Counted from the stretch's first letter, positions 1 to 9,550 are shown. The stretch: 64,000 nucleotides of DNA from Sipunculus nudus (GCA_026874595.1 JAPPUL010000073.1:455973-519972); one strand, 5' to 3'. Numbers and translations are program-made. Notes: a model not told the origin generated them from the letters alone.

Positions 1-43
1 ATAAATGATTTTAGCAAAAATTTCTAAAGTCTTATATTATAAG

Positions 44-1444
44 TTAATAAGTAGTAAGCTCAAAAAGCATTTTCTTAAGAGATTTTACATCGCTTGTATA
101 AAGTCTTTCTAATAGCTTCTCAAGACCTTTTAAAAAACTAACTCCAACTTCCCGCCTCTCAAGAACATATATATCCTTATGCCTAGATAATTCCTCCCGC
201 TCATTATCAGGGTCCCACATCTTTTCATGCAGCTTCTCCCCAGCTTTAAGCCCTGTATACACTATCTTTATATCTTTATATAAGTTTGGTTTGTATATCT
301 TAATTAAAAGCTTTGCAAGTTCATATATTAAAATAGGTTTGCCCATGTTTAAAACAAATATCTCCCCTCCAACGCTCATTGAACACGCTTGAATCACAAG
401 TTGGGAGGCTTCTGATATACTCATGAAATAGCGGCTTGCTCCTTTATCTGTAACGGTTATTGGACCTCCAAGCTCTATTTGTTTCTTAAATAATGGTACC
501 ACGCTCCCTCGACTACCTAGTACATTCCCAAAACGTACTGCACAATATTTTGTCTGTCCTCCCTCCCCTGCGTAGTGCAACATCAAAAGTTCTACGACGC
601 GCTTCGTTGCTCCCATTACATTACTTGGACGTACCGCCTTGTCTGTTGATATTAATACAAATCTTTTAACACCATAAACTTCACTAAGCTTTAGCAAGTT
701 TAATGTCCCGCCTACGTTATTATGTATTGCCTCCTTTATATGACTCTCCATCAAATTAACATGTTTATGCGCTGCCGCATGGAATATAACATCTGGTTTA
801 GCATTTACAAAAACTTCCTCCAACAGATTATAGTCTACTATGTTTACTAACCTATAGCTTATTTTTAGACTTTTATAATGTTGCTTCACTTCTGTATAGG
901 TGCTATATATACTATTTTCTCCACGACCAAGCAATATTAACTCTCTCGGATTTAAACTGCCTAGCAATATACTAAGCTCTTTACCTATACTGCCTCCTGC
1001 ACCTGTTACCAAAACCCGTTTGCCGCTTATTGTTTTTACTATGTCTTTTAATTTTAATGTAAGACGCGATTCCTTAAATATATCCCCAAGCTCTATCTCA
1101 CTAAGCGGATATCTTATCTTTGTATCCTTATCTAGAAAATGATAATAACCTGCTACTATTTTTATTCGTATATCGCACTCCAATAGCTTATTTAATATCT
1201 TATAAACTGTTGCCCCTGTTGCATGCGGTATTGATATTATTACATAATCTATTGCTTTTTTATATATTATATCCGGTAGCTCTTCTGTTGTCCCGTGTAT
1301 TCGACGTGTATTTAATTCTTTGCCCTGTTTTTCTTTTGCGTCGTCTAAATAACCTATCAAGTTGTATTTTGTGTTTCTTATTATGTCTTTCCCCACTATC
1401 TTACCACTTGCTCCAGCTCCTATTATCAGTACATTGTTTCTCAC
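44..1444 (-). CDS. UDP-sugar 4,6-dehydratase-like polysaccharide biosynthesis protein (CapD/FlaA1/PglF family), lacking membrane domain
   Basis: Predicted NAD-dependent nucleotide-sugar dehydratase/epimerase making a keto-deoxy sugar for surface polysaccharide or glycan synthesis. An N-terminal nucleotide-binding-like domain (residues 4-95, IIGAGASGKIVG) is followed by an SDR domain with the NAD motif TGAGGSIGKEL (147-157), the family signature HAAAHKHVNLME (222-233) and STDKAVRPSNVMGATKR (266-282). In this family Met (M277) replaces the usual catalytic Tyr of extended SDRs and Lys follows (K281). Membrane-bound relatives carry about four N-terminal transmembrane helices and are near 600 residues. 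This one is 466 residues and begins directly at the soluble domain. The start is GTG with a GGAG upstream, 16 bp after the mnmE stop, so it is probably the last gene of the mnmE transcript. Confidence 0.85.
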   Translation of the reverse strand: MRNNVLIIGAGASGKIVGKDIIRNTKYNLIGYLDDAKEKQGKELNTRRIHGTTEELPDIIYKKAIDYVIISIPHATGATVYKILNKLLECDIRIKIVAGYYHFLDKDTKIRYPLSEIELGDIFKESRLTLKLKDIVKTISGKRVLVTGAGGSIGKELSILLGSLNPRELILLGRGENSIYSTYTEVKQHYKSLKISYRLVNIVDYNLLEEVFVNAKPDVIFHAAAHKHVNLMESHIKEAIHNNVGGTLNLLKLSEVYGVKRFVLISTDKAVRPSNVMGATKRVVELLMLHYAGEGGQTKYCAVRFGNVLGSRGSVVPLFKKQIELGGPITVTDKGASRYFMSISEASQLVIQACSMSVGGEIFVLNMGKPILIYELAKLLIKIYKPNLYKDIKIVYTGLKAGEKLHEKMWDPDNEREELSRHKDIYVLERREVGVSFLKGLEKLLERLYTSDVKSLKKMLFELTTY

Positions 1445-1460
1445 CTTGGCTTTGCTCCAG

Positions 1461-2876
1461 CTACTTGCCTACACAAAATTTATCGAATATATTATCTATT
1501 ACCCTCTCCGATGTCGTATGCTCCCCTACAAGCTCATCTAAACTAGATATTGCTCCCATAAGCTCAAGAGAGATAAATTCATAAAAACCCTTATCAAGAA
1601 GCACTAATACCTCTTTTATCCCAGCACAGCATCCCCTAAGCAATCCTGATTGGCGGATATTACAATATATTTTACCCCGATTTATCTCAACCCCTTCCTT
1701 CCTACCTAGTATTATCTCCTTTAAACCTAATTCAAACTCTTTTAATCCATATCCCGCCAAAACTGATATTTCAAAAATATTACCCCCAACCCCTTCTACA
1801 ACATCATTCGCCTCACACTCTTTTACTAAGTCTATCTTGTTTTTTACCACGATTACTTTTTCCTTCTCTAGTTCCAATCGCTTTATTGCTTCCTTAACTA
1901 CATCGTCATCTTTACTATAACTTTCACTACTGTCTAATATCCATAAAACGTAATCTGTCTCCCCCATCTTTGCATAGGTTGACTTTATACCCTCACCCTC
2001 TATTACATCTTCTGTATCCCCCCTCGCTCCCGCCGTATCCACAAGTTCTAACTCTAACTCACCTCCAAGCATTATCATTCCATCTATATAATCTCGTGTC
2101 GTGCCAGGACTACTTGAAACTATTGACCGCTCCTTCCTTAACAAATAATTAAATAAAGACGACTTTCCTACGTTCGGTTTGCCCACCAATACTACCCTAA
2201 CTCCTGAACGTAAGCGCTGCCCCTCTTTACTGTCTTCTAGCACCTTTTCTATATCATATTTTATTTCACTTAATAACTTTTTTATCTTAAACCCAAATGG
2301 CTCCTCAAGCTCCTCCTCAGGATAGTCTATATATGCCTCAATCCCACTAAGCACATCCAACAACACCCTCCTATAACCATTTATCTTATCCGATAACTCT
2401 CTCTTTAATAACCCTTGTCCACTCTCTAATAGCTTTTCATTTCGGGCTCTTATTATCTCATCTATCGCCTCTGCTTGCAGCAAATCAACTTTTCCATTTA
2501 GATAGGCTCGCCTTGTGAATTCTCCCCTACAAGCTAATCTTACATATCCCAAATTCAGTATCTCTTCCATTATCTTATTTGGGACAAGATCTCCTCCATG
2601 GCAATGTATCTCAACTACATCCTCTCCCGTAAACGACTTTGGACCCCTCATATATACCACCAATACCTCATCTAATACTCTACCATCTACCCTACTTATT
2701 ATCTTTCCATGATACATATAACGTGAACGCAGACAGCCCACCACCTCCTCACTAATCCCTCTATAAAGATCTTCAAGTACCTTTTTCGCTTCTATACCTG
2801 ATATCCGTACTATCCCTACTGCTCCAACTCCCACTGCCGTTGCCTGCGATACTATGGTATCTGTTTCCTTATCCAC
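1461..2876 (-). CDS. mnmE: tRNA modification GTPase MnmE (TrmE)
   Basis: MnmE works with MnmG to put the (carboxymethyl)aminomethyl group on the wobble uridine of several tRNAs. The tetrahydrofolate-binding N-domain starts DTIVSQATAVGVGAVGIVRI and includes CHGGD (92-96). The G domain shows G1 GKPNVGKS (232-239), G2 around PGTTRDYID (257-265), G3 DTAG (280-283) and G4 NKID (346-349). The C-terminal FCVGK supplies the catalytic Cys (468). Length (471 aa) is normal. It lies 16 bp downstream of jag in the conserved rpmH-rnpA-yidD-yidC-jag-mnmE order. Confidence 0.97.
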   Translation of the reverse strand: MDKETDTIVSQATAVGVGAVGIVRISGIEAKKVLEDLYRGISEEVVGCLRSRYMYHGKIISRVDGRVLDEVLVVYMRGPKSFTGEDVVEIHCHGGDLVPNKIMEEILNLGYVRLACRGEFTRRAYLNGKVDLLQAEAIDEIIRARNEKLLESGQGLLKRELSDKINGYRRVLLDVLSGIEAYIDYPEEELEEPFGFKIKKLLSEIKYDIEKVLEDSKEGQRLRSGVRVVLVGKPNVGKSSLFNYLLRKERSIVSSSPGTTRDYIDGMIMLGGELELELVDTAGARGDTEDVIEGEGIKSTYAKMGETDYVLWILDSSESYSKDDDVVKEAIKRLELEKEKVIVVKNKIDLVKECEANDVVEGVGGNIFEISVLAGYGLKEFELGLKEIILGRKEGVEINRGKIYCNIRQSGLLRGCCAGIKEVLVLLDKGFYEFISLELMGAISSLDELVGEHTTSERVIDNIFDKFCVGK

Positions 2877-2892
2877 ATCGTTTAGCCCAGAC

Positions 2893-3552
2893 TCATTTTG
2901 TCAAGAATACTTTCACCTTCTTAAATGGACCCTCACCTTCACTCCTTGTCCCTATCCCCTTCATATCTTGTAGTACTAAATGTATTACCCGTCGCGCAAA
3001 TGGACTCATCGGCGGCAATATCTTACTCTGTTTATTTGCTTTGACATATTCTGCCGTCTTTAAGGCTAGGTTTTTTATACTAAGCTCCCGACGCCCGCAG
3101 TAGCCCTCTACATCTAAAAAGATTTTCTTTCCCTTATCCTTCTTTTCTTTTTTACCACCATGTCTTTCTTTATTGAAAACCATATTTACCAGAAGTTGCA
3201 TCGCTTCAAGATTATTTCCTTGCTTGCCTATTATAAGCCCAGATTCCTTGCTTGATATATCTATAAATAGCACTTCTTCTGTTTCGTCCTTCACTTCTAT
3301 TTCTACTTCTATACTCATATGTTTAAATAAATCTTCTAGATACCGCTTTACCTTATTTGCCTCTTTACTATACTTTTGTTCCTCATAAAATACTTTTACT
3401 TTTACAAGCTTCTCCTTCTTAAATCCAAAAAAACCTACCTTCCCCTGCTCTATTAATTCTACCTTGAGCTGGTCCTTTGTCAAATTAAGTGTCTCAAGAG
3501 CCAAATTAACCGCCTCCTCCTTTGTCTTACCTTCAAATTCTTTTACTAGCAT
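2893..3552 (-). CDS. jag: Jag/KhpB RNA-binding protein (Jag_N-KH-R3H)
   Basis: RNA-binding protein commonly encoded next to yidC. Domains are Jag_N (residues 1-52, EFEGKTKEEAVNLALETL), a KH-like domain whose GxxG loop is GKQG (109-112), and an R3H domain with ARRVIH (186-191). A Lys-rich linker (129-143) separates KH and R3H. Length is 219 aa. It sits between yidC and mnmE, as in many Campylobacterota and Firmicutes. In Firmicutes the family takes part in post-transcriptional control of cell elongation and division; the role in Gram-negatives is less clear. Confidence 0.93.
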   Translation of the reverse strand: MLVKEFEGKTKEEAVNLALETLNLTKDQLKVELIEQGKVGFFGFKKEKLVKVKVFYEEQKYSKEANKVKRYLEDLFKHMSIEVEIEVKDETEEVLFIDISSKESGLIIGKQGNNLEAMQLLVNMVFNKERHGGKKEKKDKGKKIFLDVEGYCGRRELSIKNLALKTAEYVKANKQSKILPPMSPFARRVIHLVLQDMKGIGTRSEGEGPFKKVKVFLTK

Positions 3553-3705
3553 ATTCCCTCCTAAGCCTTTTCTTTAATTAATTTAGTATAACATCCTTCC
3601 CCTCTAACTTTCCCTCTAAAACCTCTTTAGTAGCGTACCTTTTTCTAATCCCCTCCTTTTTAACCCTCCCCTTTTCAATCCAACATCCTTATTCATCCAT
3701 ACCCT

Positions 3706-5808
3706 TTATTTGCCCTTTGCTTTCGCTCTCATATTCGTATACAATTGTTGCCCTATTTGTAATAAGTTTTGTACCGTCCAGTACAATACCAGCCCCGAGG
3801 GCATTGACCAAAATATAAATAAGAACAAGACCGGCATCATATATTGCATCATCTTTGCTGTCTGCCCCTTCGGATCTCCTCCCATCCCCATTCCTGGTGT
3901 CGATTGAGGCATGAATTTCATCTGCACCACCGACGTCAACGTCATTATTATTGGCAGTATATTTAAATCATTTGTTAGTATCAAAGGAACATGCGCTACT
4001 GTGTCGGGCGACGATAAGTCGTTTATCCATAAAAATTTACTGTTCTTTAACTCAAGTAGGTGCGGTACCACACTCCATAACGCAAAAAATACCGGCAGCT
4101 GCAACAACATCGGTAAACAGCCTCCTAACGGATTTATACCTTCTTTTTTGTATAAGGCCATAAGCTCCTTTTGTTGTTTTTGTTTATCATTCTTATATTT
4201 TTTCTCAAGCTCTTTTAATTTCGGTTGCAGTTGCGACATCTTTTGTGTTGCTGTTAGACTCTTCTTTGTAAGCGGATGCAACAATATCTTTAGTACTATA
4301 GTTAAAAGCACTATCGACACCCCAAAATTACTTACCACATATTTATACGAACTAAACAAAAACCACTCTATTCCCCATTCCAATGGCTTTATAAAGGGTA
4401 CCCAACTCCTATCTCGGACCTTTATTAAATCATACTTTTCATATTCGGAAGCCGTTAGTAACGAGCGTGTCTTAGGTCCTACAAATACTTTTAGATGATA
4501 ATCCTTATATCCACCCCCCTCCAAATATATCTTCTCAAATCCAACCCCTATAACCTCTTTGTTCTCTTTTACCTTTACCTCACTTTCCCAAAATAGAAAA
4601 CTTGTACTCTTCTTGAATTCTCCATTATATATCTCTCCAAAATAGGAGCCTTTATCCCAGCGCATAGCTTTCTCACCACCCGCTCGCTCTTTTATGCTCC
4701 ACTCCGGGATTATACTAACCATCAGGTATCTACTGTCAAGACTCACCCATTTGAAATTCCTAAAACCTTCAAGACCCTTTTCTACTATCTCTTCTTCTGT
4801 ACTAAAATCATCGTATTCTTTCAAATATGCACTCTGGATTTGAAGATCATAGCTTGATTTCTTCTCTTCACTATAGTAAGGACCAAGGCTTTCTCCCCAA
4901 TGCACTCTGATACTCGCATTCTTCTCCTTAGATTCATTGTTACCTACTACTTGAGCCTCATTCGATAAGTTTATTACTCGAAAATCTAGCCCAAATCCAT
5001 AATCCCTATCTGATATCATATAGGCCTTTATTATTTCTATATCACGTGAGCTTATCCCCTCTCCCCCTTTAGATTCAAGTACCTTATATTGTGACGCAAA
5101 TAGCACTATCTGATAATTCCTATCTTTGCTTTCTTTCTCAAGCAAAACCCTCCCTAAATTACTCTTTACTACATCAAAATATTTTGTGTAATCACTTAAC
5201 GTCCCCTTATCCAGTATCGACAGCTTTTTCCCTTCTGATTTGTAACTATATATACCATAATCATACACCGATTTTAATTTAGCATTTAAGCCTCTTGCCC
5301 CTACAAAGCTTGTTGCAAATGGAAGAACTTCTTCTTCTCTTTCATCAAATACCGCCTCTATTAATTTGCCTGCGTTGTCTTTATAGTTCTTTAGCTTTAC
5401 TCTTCTTATCGCCCCATCCAAACTCGTAAATTTAATCTTATATACTTCATTCTCTACCAAAAAATCTGTTGCCTTTGAAAGCCCTACTTCAGCTAGATTA
5501 TTCTCTTTGGAAGGAATTACCATCTTCCCAACATAATCTTTAAGATAACTCTCTTCCTTGCTTAAACCACTCCCTTGCTCATCTTTAACCCCTCCTTCGT
5601 TCTTATCTCCTTCTACCTTTATTCTCTTTTTACCTTCTAATTCTTCTTCTAATTCTTCTTTTGAGCCTTCTTTTCTTTCTTCTTTAGTAACATCACTTTG
5701 ACCCTCTCTTCTATCTGACTCTTTTGGCGGTTTGGGACCAAAGACTGTTAGTACTATAAATACAAATATAAACGATAGTAATATTGCTAGTATTGTATTT
5801 CTATCCAT
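3706..5808 (-). CDS. yidC: membrane protein insertase YidC
   Basis: YidC inserts and folds inner-membrane proteins, alone or with SecYEG. There is an N-terminal transmembrane helix (about residues 5-24), then a very acidic/Lys-rich linker (25-85), a large periplasmic domain (about 100-470) of the Gram-negative type, and the conserved C-terminal insertase core with NFGVSIVLLTIVLKILLHP, the cytoplasmic hairpin rich in Lys/Gln, and GINPLGGCLPMLLQLPVFFALW. The protein ends in a basic tail (RAKAKGK). At 700 aa it is longer than typical 540-600 aa homologues, mainly because of the linker and periplasmic domain. The linker DNA is itself a slippage-type repeat (GAAGAATTA units near 5640-5660). Confidence 0.96.
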   Translation of the reverse strand: MDRNTILAILLSFIFVFIVLTVFGPKPPKESDRREGQSDVTKEERKEGSKEELEEELEGKKRIKVEGDKNEGGVKDEQGSGLSKEESYLKDYVGKMVIPSKENNLAEVGLSKATDFLVENEVYKIKFTSLDGAIRRVKLKNYKDNAGKLIEAVFDEREEEVLPFATSFVGARGLNAKLKSVYDYGIYSYKSEGKKLSILDKGTLSDYTKYFDVVKSNLGRVLLEKESKDRNYQIVLFASQYKVLESKGGEGISSRDIEIIKAYMISDRDYGFGLDFRVINLSNEAQVVGNNESKEKNASIRVHWGESLGPYYSEEKKSSYDLQIQSAYLKEYDDFSTEEEIVEKGLEGFRNFKWVSLDSRYLMVSIIPEWSIKERAGGEKAMRWDKGSYFGEIYNGEFKKSTSFLFWESEVKVKENKEVIGVGFEKIYLEGGGYKDYHLKVFVGPKTRSLLTASEYEKYDLIKVRDRSWVPFIKPLEWGIEWFLFSSYKYVVSNFGVSIVLLTIVLKILLHPLTKKSLTATQKMSQLQPKLKELEKKYKNDKQKQQKELMALYKKEGINPLGGCLPMLLQLPVFFALWSVVPHLLELKNSKFLWINDLSSPDTVAHVPLILTNDLNILPIIMTLTSVVQMKFMPQSTPGMGMGGDPKGQTAKMMQYMMPVLFLFIFWSMPSGLVLYWTVQNLLQIGQQLYTNMRAKAKGK

Positions 5809-5945
5809 TTGTTCTTTTGTCTCTCCTACTTTCTATCTCTTCACAGCTTCTATAAAGCTCTTATATAAAGCTTTAAGCCCATAGAAAACTATATCCTTTT
5901 TACCTTACTTTTAATACTTTTAATAATTATTGTCCCTTTTATAAG

Positions 5946-6158
5946 CTACTTCAAAAGATCATAACCACCTGGATGATATGGATGACACTTTAATAACCGT
6001 TTTAAGGAAAGGTACAAGGCCCTTATGAAGCTATACTTTTCAAACGCTTGCCTTGCATATTCTGAGCAGGTAGGATAAAATCGACATGATGGCGGCAGCA
6101 TCGGAGATATATACCTTTGATAGCCCTTTATTAGGCTTACGACCCCTCTCCTTAACAT
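5946..6158 (-). CDS. yidD: membrane protein insertion efficiency factor YidD
   Basis: Small (70 aa) membrane-associated protein that helps YidC-dependent insertion. The family signature is nearly complete: [20 protein letters not shown] followed by SEYA and a C-terminal HPYHPGGYD. The ATG overlaps the rnpA stop by 7 nt (6152-6158), indicating translational coupling. It lies 137 bp upstream of yidC. Confidence 0.96.
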   Translation of the reverse strand: MLRRGVVSLIKGYQRYISPMLPPSCRFYPTCSEYARQAFEKYSFIRALYLSLKRLLKCHPYHPGGYDLLK

Positions 6159-6553
6159 CGCCTCTTTGCCACTCCCCCTCTATCTACATACACCGCCTTC
6201 TCCCTCTTCTCCCTCTTTTCTCTTCTACTTATCTCGTTTATCAACATTCTAACACCTCTTGCCTTCCCATTATAACCAACTGTCTCATTTGATACCTTTA
6301 CTATCATTATATCCAAGCCTTTTAGCAGCCGCTTATCTTCCCTTACCACTTCCTTTATTACACGTTTTTCATAATTCCTACTTACCGCATTCCCCAGCCC
6401 ACGCCTTATCGATACTGCTATCCTTGGAAATCTCATAGAATTCTTTCTATATATTCCTAAGTAATCTAACTTCCTTACACGCTTGCCTTCTTTGCAGAGC
6501 CTACTTACCTCTCCTCCCTTTAACCCCAAAACCTTTACCAATCCCTCAAGCAT
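6152..6553 (-). CDS. rnpA: ribonuclease P protein component
   Basis: Protein subunit of RNase P, which removes 5' leaders from tRNA precursors. The central RNR motif is recognisable ([19 protein letters not shown]). The protein is small (133 aa) and strongly basic, with a C-terminal Arg/Lys-rich tail ([13 protein letters not shown]) longer than usual. Its position between rpmH and yidD is the classical one. The 232-bp gap to rpmH is unusually long for this gene pair. Confidence 0.93.
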   Translation of the reverse strand: MLEGLVKVLGLKGGEVSRLCKEGKRVRKLDYLGIYRKNSMRFPRIAVSIRRGLGNAVSRNYEKRVIKEVVREDKRLLKGLDIMIVKVSNETVGYNGKARGVRMLINEISRREKREKREKAVYVDRGGVAKRRC

Positions 6554-6785
6554 CCTGTCTCAACCTCATTATAAGCCATCCTCAATTGCTAATCTCCCAA
6601 TTGCTAATCTTTTTTTTACTTTTAAGTATATCAATAGCCTCTCATGCCTTCCCACCCCCCCCCTTGCCCTCTTGCCTTTTCCTCTCTAACGATTTAACAC
6701 GATAAAACATTTGCTTATCTTCTACTCTTCCTTACCTACTCTTCCTTACCTACTCTTCCTTACCTACTTTTCTTCTCACTAGCAT
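6554..6785. repeat. rnpA-rpmH spacer with a 14-bp tandem repeat
   Basis: The 232-bp spacer is strongly pyrimidine-rich on the plus strand. Between about 6718 and 6770 the unit CTCTTCCTTACCTA is repeated about three times head to tail. I see no ORF and no clear terminator. It looks like slippage-expanded transcribed spacer. Confidence 0.6.
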
Positions 6786-6944
6786 TTACTTCTTATGCCG
6801 TCGCTCATCCGATACTGTTAACTTCTTTCGGCCCTTCCTCCTTCGACGACGCAATACCTCCTGCCCAGAGCTCGTTTGCATTCGCTTCATAAATCCGAAC
6901 TTTCTAGATCTTTTTAGCTTACTAGGCTGATATGTCCTTTTCAA
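6786..6944 (-). CDS. rpmH: 50S ribosomal protein L34 (TTG start)
   Basis: A 52-residue ORF with the L34 signature: it begins (M)[17 protein letters not shown] and continues with [33 protein letters not shown] and a TAA stop. The initiation codon is TTG at 6944-6942, supported by a GGAG Shine-Dalgarno seven bases upstream; the only nearby ATG sits inside the Shine-Dalgarno region and is out of frame. Family members normally start M-K-R-T, matching this TTG. It heads the rpmH-rnpA-yidD-yidC-jag-mnmE block. Confidence 0.95.
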   Translation of the reverse strand: MKRTYQPSKLKRSRKFGFMKRMQTSSGQEVLRRRRRKGRKKLTVSDERRHKK

Positions 6945-7049
6945 CTTCTTACTCCATTATTTATTAAAACTTAAGACCCTTTATACAGGCAATTTAAGCA
7001 TTTTAAAGCCTCATCATCTTGCCTTTCCTAGCTTTATCTTAATTTAACA

Positions 7050-7077
7050 ATCTAATAATATTAATTCTCCATGTCAA
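7050..7077 (-). promoter_or_regulatory. probable sigma-70 promoter of the rpmH operon
   Basis: On the minus strand a perfect -35 TTGACA (7077-7072) is followed after 16 nt by TTAGAT (7055-7050). This places the start site about 100 nt upstream of the rpmH TTG codon. It is the best -35 match in the 250-bp gap 6945-7195, which otherwise shows no ORF. I saw no cluster of DnaA boxes there. Confidence 0.55.
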
Positions 7078-7195
7078 CTAAATTTATATCTTTATAAATT
7101 TACATGCCCTTATATCGCTAACCTACTTTTTACCGCATTATATACTCTCTCCTACAGCAATTACAATCCTTCTGCTTTATTCTCCTGCTGCTTTA

Positions 7196-7279
7196 TGCCC
7201 AGAGCCGGACTTGAACCGGCACGATCTATAGATCAAGGGATTTTAAGTCCCTAGTGTCTACCAATTCCACCATCCGGGC
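7196..7279 (-). tRNA. tRNA-Leu (anticodon TAA)
   Basis: The minus strand folds as a class II tRNA. The acceptor GCCCGGA pairs with TCTGGGC, the D-arm contains GGTAGAC, the anticodon loop is CTTAAAA (anticodon TAA), there is a long variable arm, and the T-arm is GCCGG-TTCAAGT-CCGGC. The discriminator base is A. CCA is not encoded. Confidence 0.95.
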
Positions 7280-7290
7280 TTCCTTTTTTA

Positions 7291-7362
7291 AGGCGTTGGT
7301 GGGAGTCGAACCCACGATAGCGGTTTTGCAGACCGCCGCCTTAGCCACTTGGCTACAACGCC
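7291..7362 (-). tRNA. tRNA-Cys (anticodon GCA)
   Basis: The minus strand folds as a 72-nt tRNA: acceptor GGCGTTG/CAACGCC, anticodon stem GCGGT/ACCGC with loop CTGCAAA (anticodon GCA), T-arm GTGGG-TTCGACT-CCCAC, discriminator T. CCA is not encoded. It lies 11 bp upstream of tRNA-Leu(TAA), so both are probably one transcript. Confidence 0.95.
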
Positions 7363-7389
7363 ACACCTTTTTTACCTTATTAGCTCTTA

Positions 7390-7417
7390 AGTATACTAAA
7401 TTTATTCCCTTTGACAA
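7390..7417 (-). promoter_or_regulatory. probable promoter of the tRNA-Cys/tRNA-Leu transcript
   Basis: Minus strand: -35 TTGTCA (7417-7412), 16-nt spacer, -10 TATACT (7395-7390). The predicted start site is about 20 nt upstream of tRNA-Cys, typical for a tRNA operon. Confidence 0.6.
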
Positions 7418-7500
7418 TATTTTTTATATCTCTATACACATTTATACCTTAATACCTTCTCTTGATTTCTAACTCTCTCCTTATCCCCTCACCCACAACC

Positions 7501-8007
7501 CTAGACCTCCCTAATTAGTGCTTGCTCTTCACAGTTTTCTACATGTTCACAATTCATACAATCTCGCCATATCTTCTCAGGCAAAAGCCCTTTGTCATGT
7601 ATTACAAAACCTTGCTTTACGAAATAATTAGGCTCGTAGGTTAACGTAAATACACTGCTTAATCCGTAGCTCTTTGCTTCTTCTACGCAACTTTTTATTA
7701 ACGCCTTCCCCACCCCTATACCCTTATATCCTTTCTTCACCACAAGCGACCTTATCTCGCCAAACTGTTCCGTATAAACAGTTAGTGCGACCACCCCTAT
7801 TACTCGTCCCCCTATTAAACATACCGTGAAATCTCGCACGCTCTTATATATATCATCAAGACTTCTATAAAGAATTATCCCCTCTTTTGCGTATATATCT
7901 AGTAACCCTTTTATAGCTTTTGACTCATGCACTCTCGCTTTCCTTACCTCTAATCCTTCTCTACTCACCCTCTTTATATCCATTTCCAAACCTTTACATT
8001 TACTCAT
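7501..8007 (-). CDS. GNAT N-acetyltransferase, short ArgA-like (N-acetylglutamate synthase type)
   Basis: Predicted acetyl-CoA-dependent acetyltransferase of the short, stand-alone N-acetylglutamate synthase-like group, which catalyses the first step of arginine synthesis in several bacteria. Visible signatures are RSLDDIYKSVRDF, the beta4-alpha3 acetyl-CoA site GEIRSLVVKKGYKGIGVGKAL, VFTLTYEPNYFVKQGF and the group-specific ending LPEKIWRDCMNCEHVENCEE with paired cysteines. The GTG/ATG choice matters: the first ATG is at 8007, but the ATG at 7983 (MDIKRVSREG) has the better AAGG spacing. Substrate is inferred from the family only. Confidence 0.8.
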   Translation of the reverse strand: MSKCKGLEMDIKRVSREGLEVRKARVHESKAIKGLLDIYAKEGIILYRSLDDIYKSVRDFTVCLIGGRVIGVVALTVYTEQFGEIRSLVVKKGYKGIGVGKALIKSCVEEAKSYGLSSVFTLTYEPNYFVKQGFVIHDKGLLPEKIWRDCMNCEHVENCEEQALIREV

Positions 8008-8145
8008 TTCTTATCAATCACTTTATCAATACTATATTTAAGCCTAAATTTATACTAACTTATTATTTATATTGGAGCCTTATATATTCTTTTGTTTGAC
8101 TCTCTTTATTTGGTAGGTCTTGCTTTCTACTTAAACTAACCCAAG

Positions 8146-9483
8146 CTAGCTTATTAGCTCCTCCCCTACTTCTTTAAGCTCATTATTTGATACCACGTGC
8201 CTTATATATTTTCTATGCTGCACTATACCTTTCCCTCTATCCACACCCTGCATTAAAATCGCTCGTATGTTATCAGGTGATACATTTGTTCGCTCACCCT
8301 CCTCTTGGCAATAAAGTTCTATGTCTTTAGTCTCAACCTCAATAGAACCCTCCTCTATTATTCGCCCCTTTATTAGTTCTAGTTTTGTGTCTTTTAGCGC
8401 CTTCTCTTCATATCCATTCTTTATCTCCTCAAGTGTTGTATTTGTATCGCGTATATAGTCTTCTAAGCTCATATTATAGTTCTTTAAATTACTTTCAAAA
8501 CCTTTTATATAATTTTCTATCTGATAGCCTATTGCACTCTTTCCTATCGAAAATTCAGACCCCTCTATAACTTTTTCCATTATCTCATCAAAACCCTTCT
8601 CTTCATGCCTTATCTTACACTCTATCTTAAGTGATTCCTCAAGCGCCTCTTTAAGCTTTGACAAATTCTCAAAATTATAATCCTTAGCAAGCTCATCATC
8701 AATCGCAGGCAGTATCATCTCTTCTATCTTAACCACCTCAAGTGTAAGCCTTGTATACTCATCTTCCATCCCCTCAAAGGCATCCTCTACATTGTCCTTC
8801 GTAAAGCTCCTTCTATCCCCTACTTTAAGACCTTTTATATCCTCTTTTATCTTCTCAAAATATTTATCCTCAAGACGCATATTTAGCTTATAATTACTCG
8901 ACTCCTCAGCCACATCAGCAACATCCTCTCCTTCTCCCGCTTTTAAAAACTTAACTCTCATATTTACTATGTCTTCTTCTCCTACCCCAAGCTCCTCACC
9001 CTTCTCTCGCACATCACCTCGCCGCTCTCGTAGCATCTCTATATGCTTTGTTATATGTTCCTCTTTATACACATACTTAGGCACATCCACCTTAAGACCT
9101 TTATACTCACACATCTTAACTTCAGGATATATCTCCCCGCTTGCTTTTAGACTTATTCCCTCTCCTTCCTCCAATTCATCAAATACGCTCGCCATCTTCT
9201 CTATTTCCATAGCAGATATAAAATATATCTTATCTCGTTCCCGAAGAAGCTTTAACACCTTTTCTACTACATCTTCAAGCGCCTTTTGCTTTATTGAAAA
9301 CTCATACCGTTTTTTTAATATCCCCTTTGGCACCTTACCCTGCCTGAAACCTGGCACCTTTGCCTCCTTCCCTACTTTCACATATCCTGTGTTAAACGAT
9401 TTTTGTACCTCATTTGCAGATACCTCAACCTCAAGCACAACCTGCCCTTCTCCATGTTTTTCTACTTTGACTTCTATTGACAT
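8146..9483 (-). CDS. tig: trigger factor (ribosome-associated chaperone)
   Basis: Trigger factor binds the ribosome at L23 and folds nascent chains. The ribosome-binding domain (about 1-150) contains the signature VPGFRQGKVPKGILKKRY. A FKBP-like PPIase domain (about 155-260) and the long helical SurA-like C-terminal chaperone arms (to 445) follow. Length is normal. The sequence is unusually acidic and Lys-rich. No strong Shine-Dalgarno precedes the ATG. It is followed by a 138-bp gap and the GNAT gene on the same strand. Confidence 0.95.
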   Translation of the reverse strand: MSIEVKVEKHGEGQVVLEVEVSANEVQKSFNTGYVKVGKEAKVPGFRQGKVPKGILKKRYEFSIKQKALEDVVEKVLKLLRERDKIYFISAMEIEKMASVFDELEEGEGISLKASGEIYPEVKMCEYKGLKVDVPKYVYKEEHITKHIEMLRERRGDVREKGEELGVGEEDIVNMRVKFLKAGEGEDVADVAEESSNYKLNMRLEDKYFEKIKEDIKGLKVGDRRSFTKDNVEDAFEGMEDEYTRLTLEVVKIEEMILPAIDDELAKDYNFENLSKLKEALEESLKIECKIRHEEKGFDEIMEKVIEGSEFSIGKSAIGYQIENYIKGFESNLKNYNMSLEDYIRDTNTTLEEIKNGYEEKALKDTKLELIKGRIIEEGSIEVETKDIELYCQEEGERTNVSPDNIRAILMQGVDRGKGIVQHRKYIRHVVSNNELKEVGEELIS

Positions 9484-9550
9484 AATATTTTTACTTCTAT
9501 AATTAGAGCTTACTCCAACATTCTTACACTCCTATCCCAACTCCAAATTT

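Noticed and set aside
900-1584. Plus-strand ORFs opposite the dehydratase and mnmE genes
   Set aside because: Shadow frames; composition and lack of ribosome binding sites argue against genes.
6945-7195. oriC next to rpmH
   Set aside because: The rpmH neighbourhood is often near oriC, but I see no DnaA boxes and no dnaA/dnaN here.
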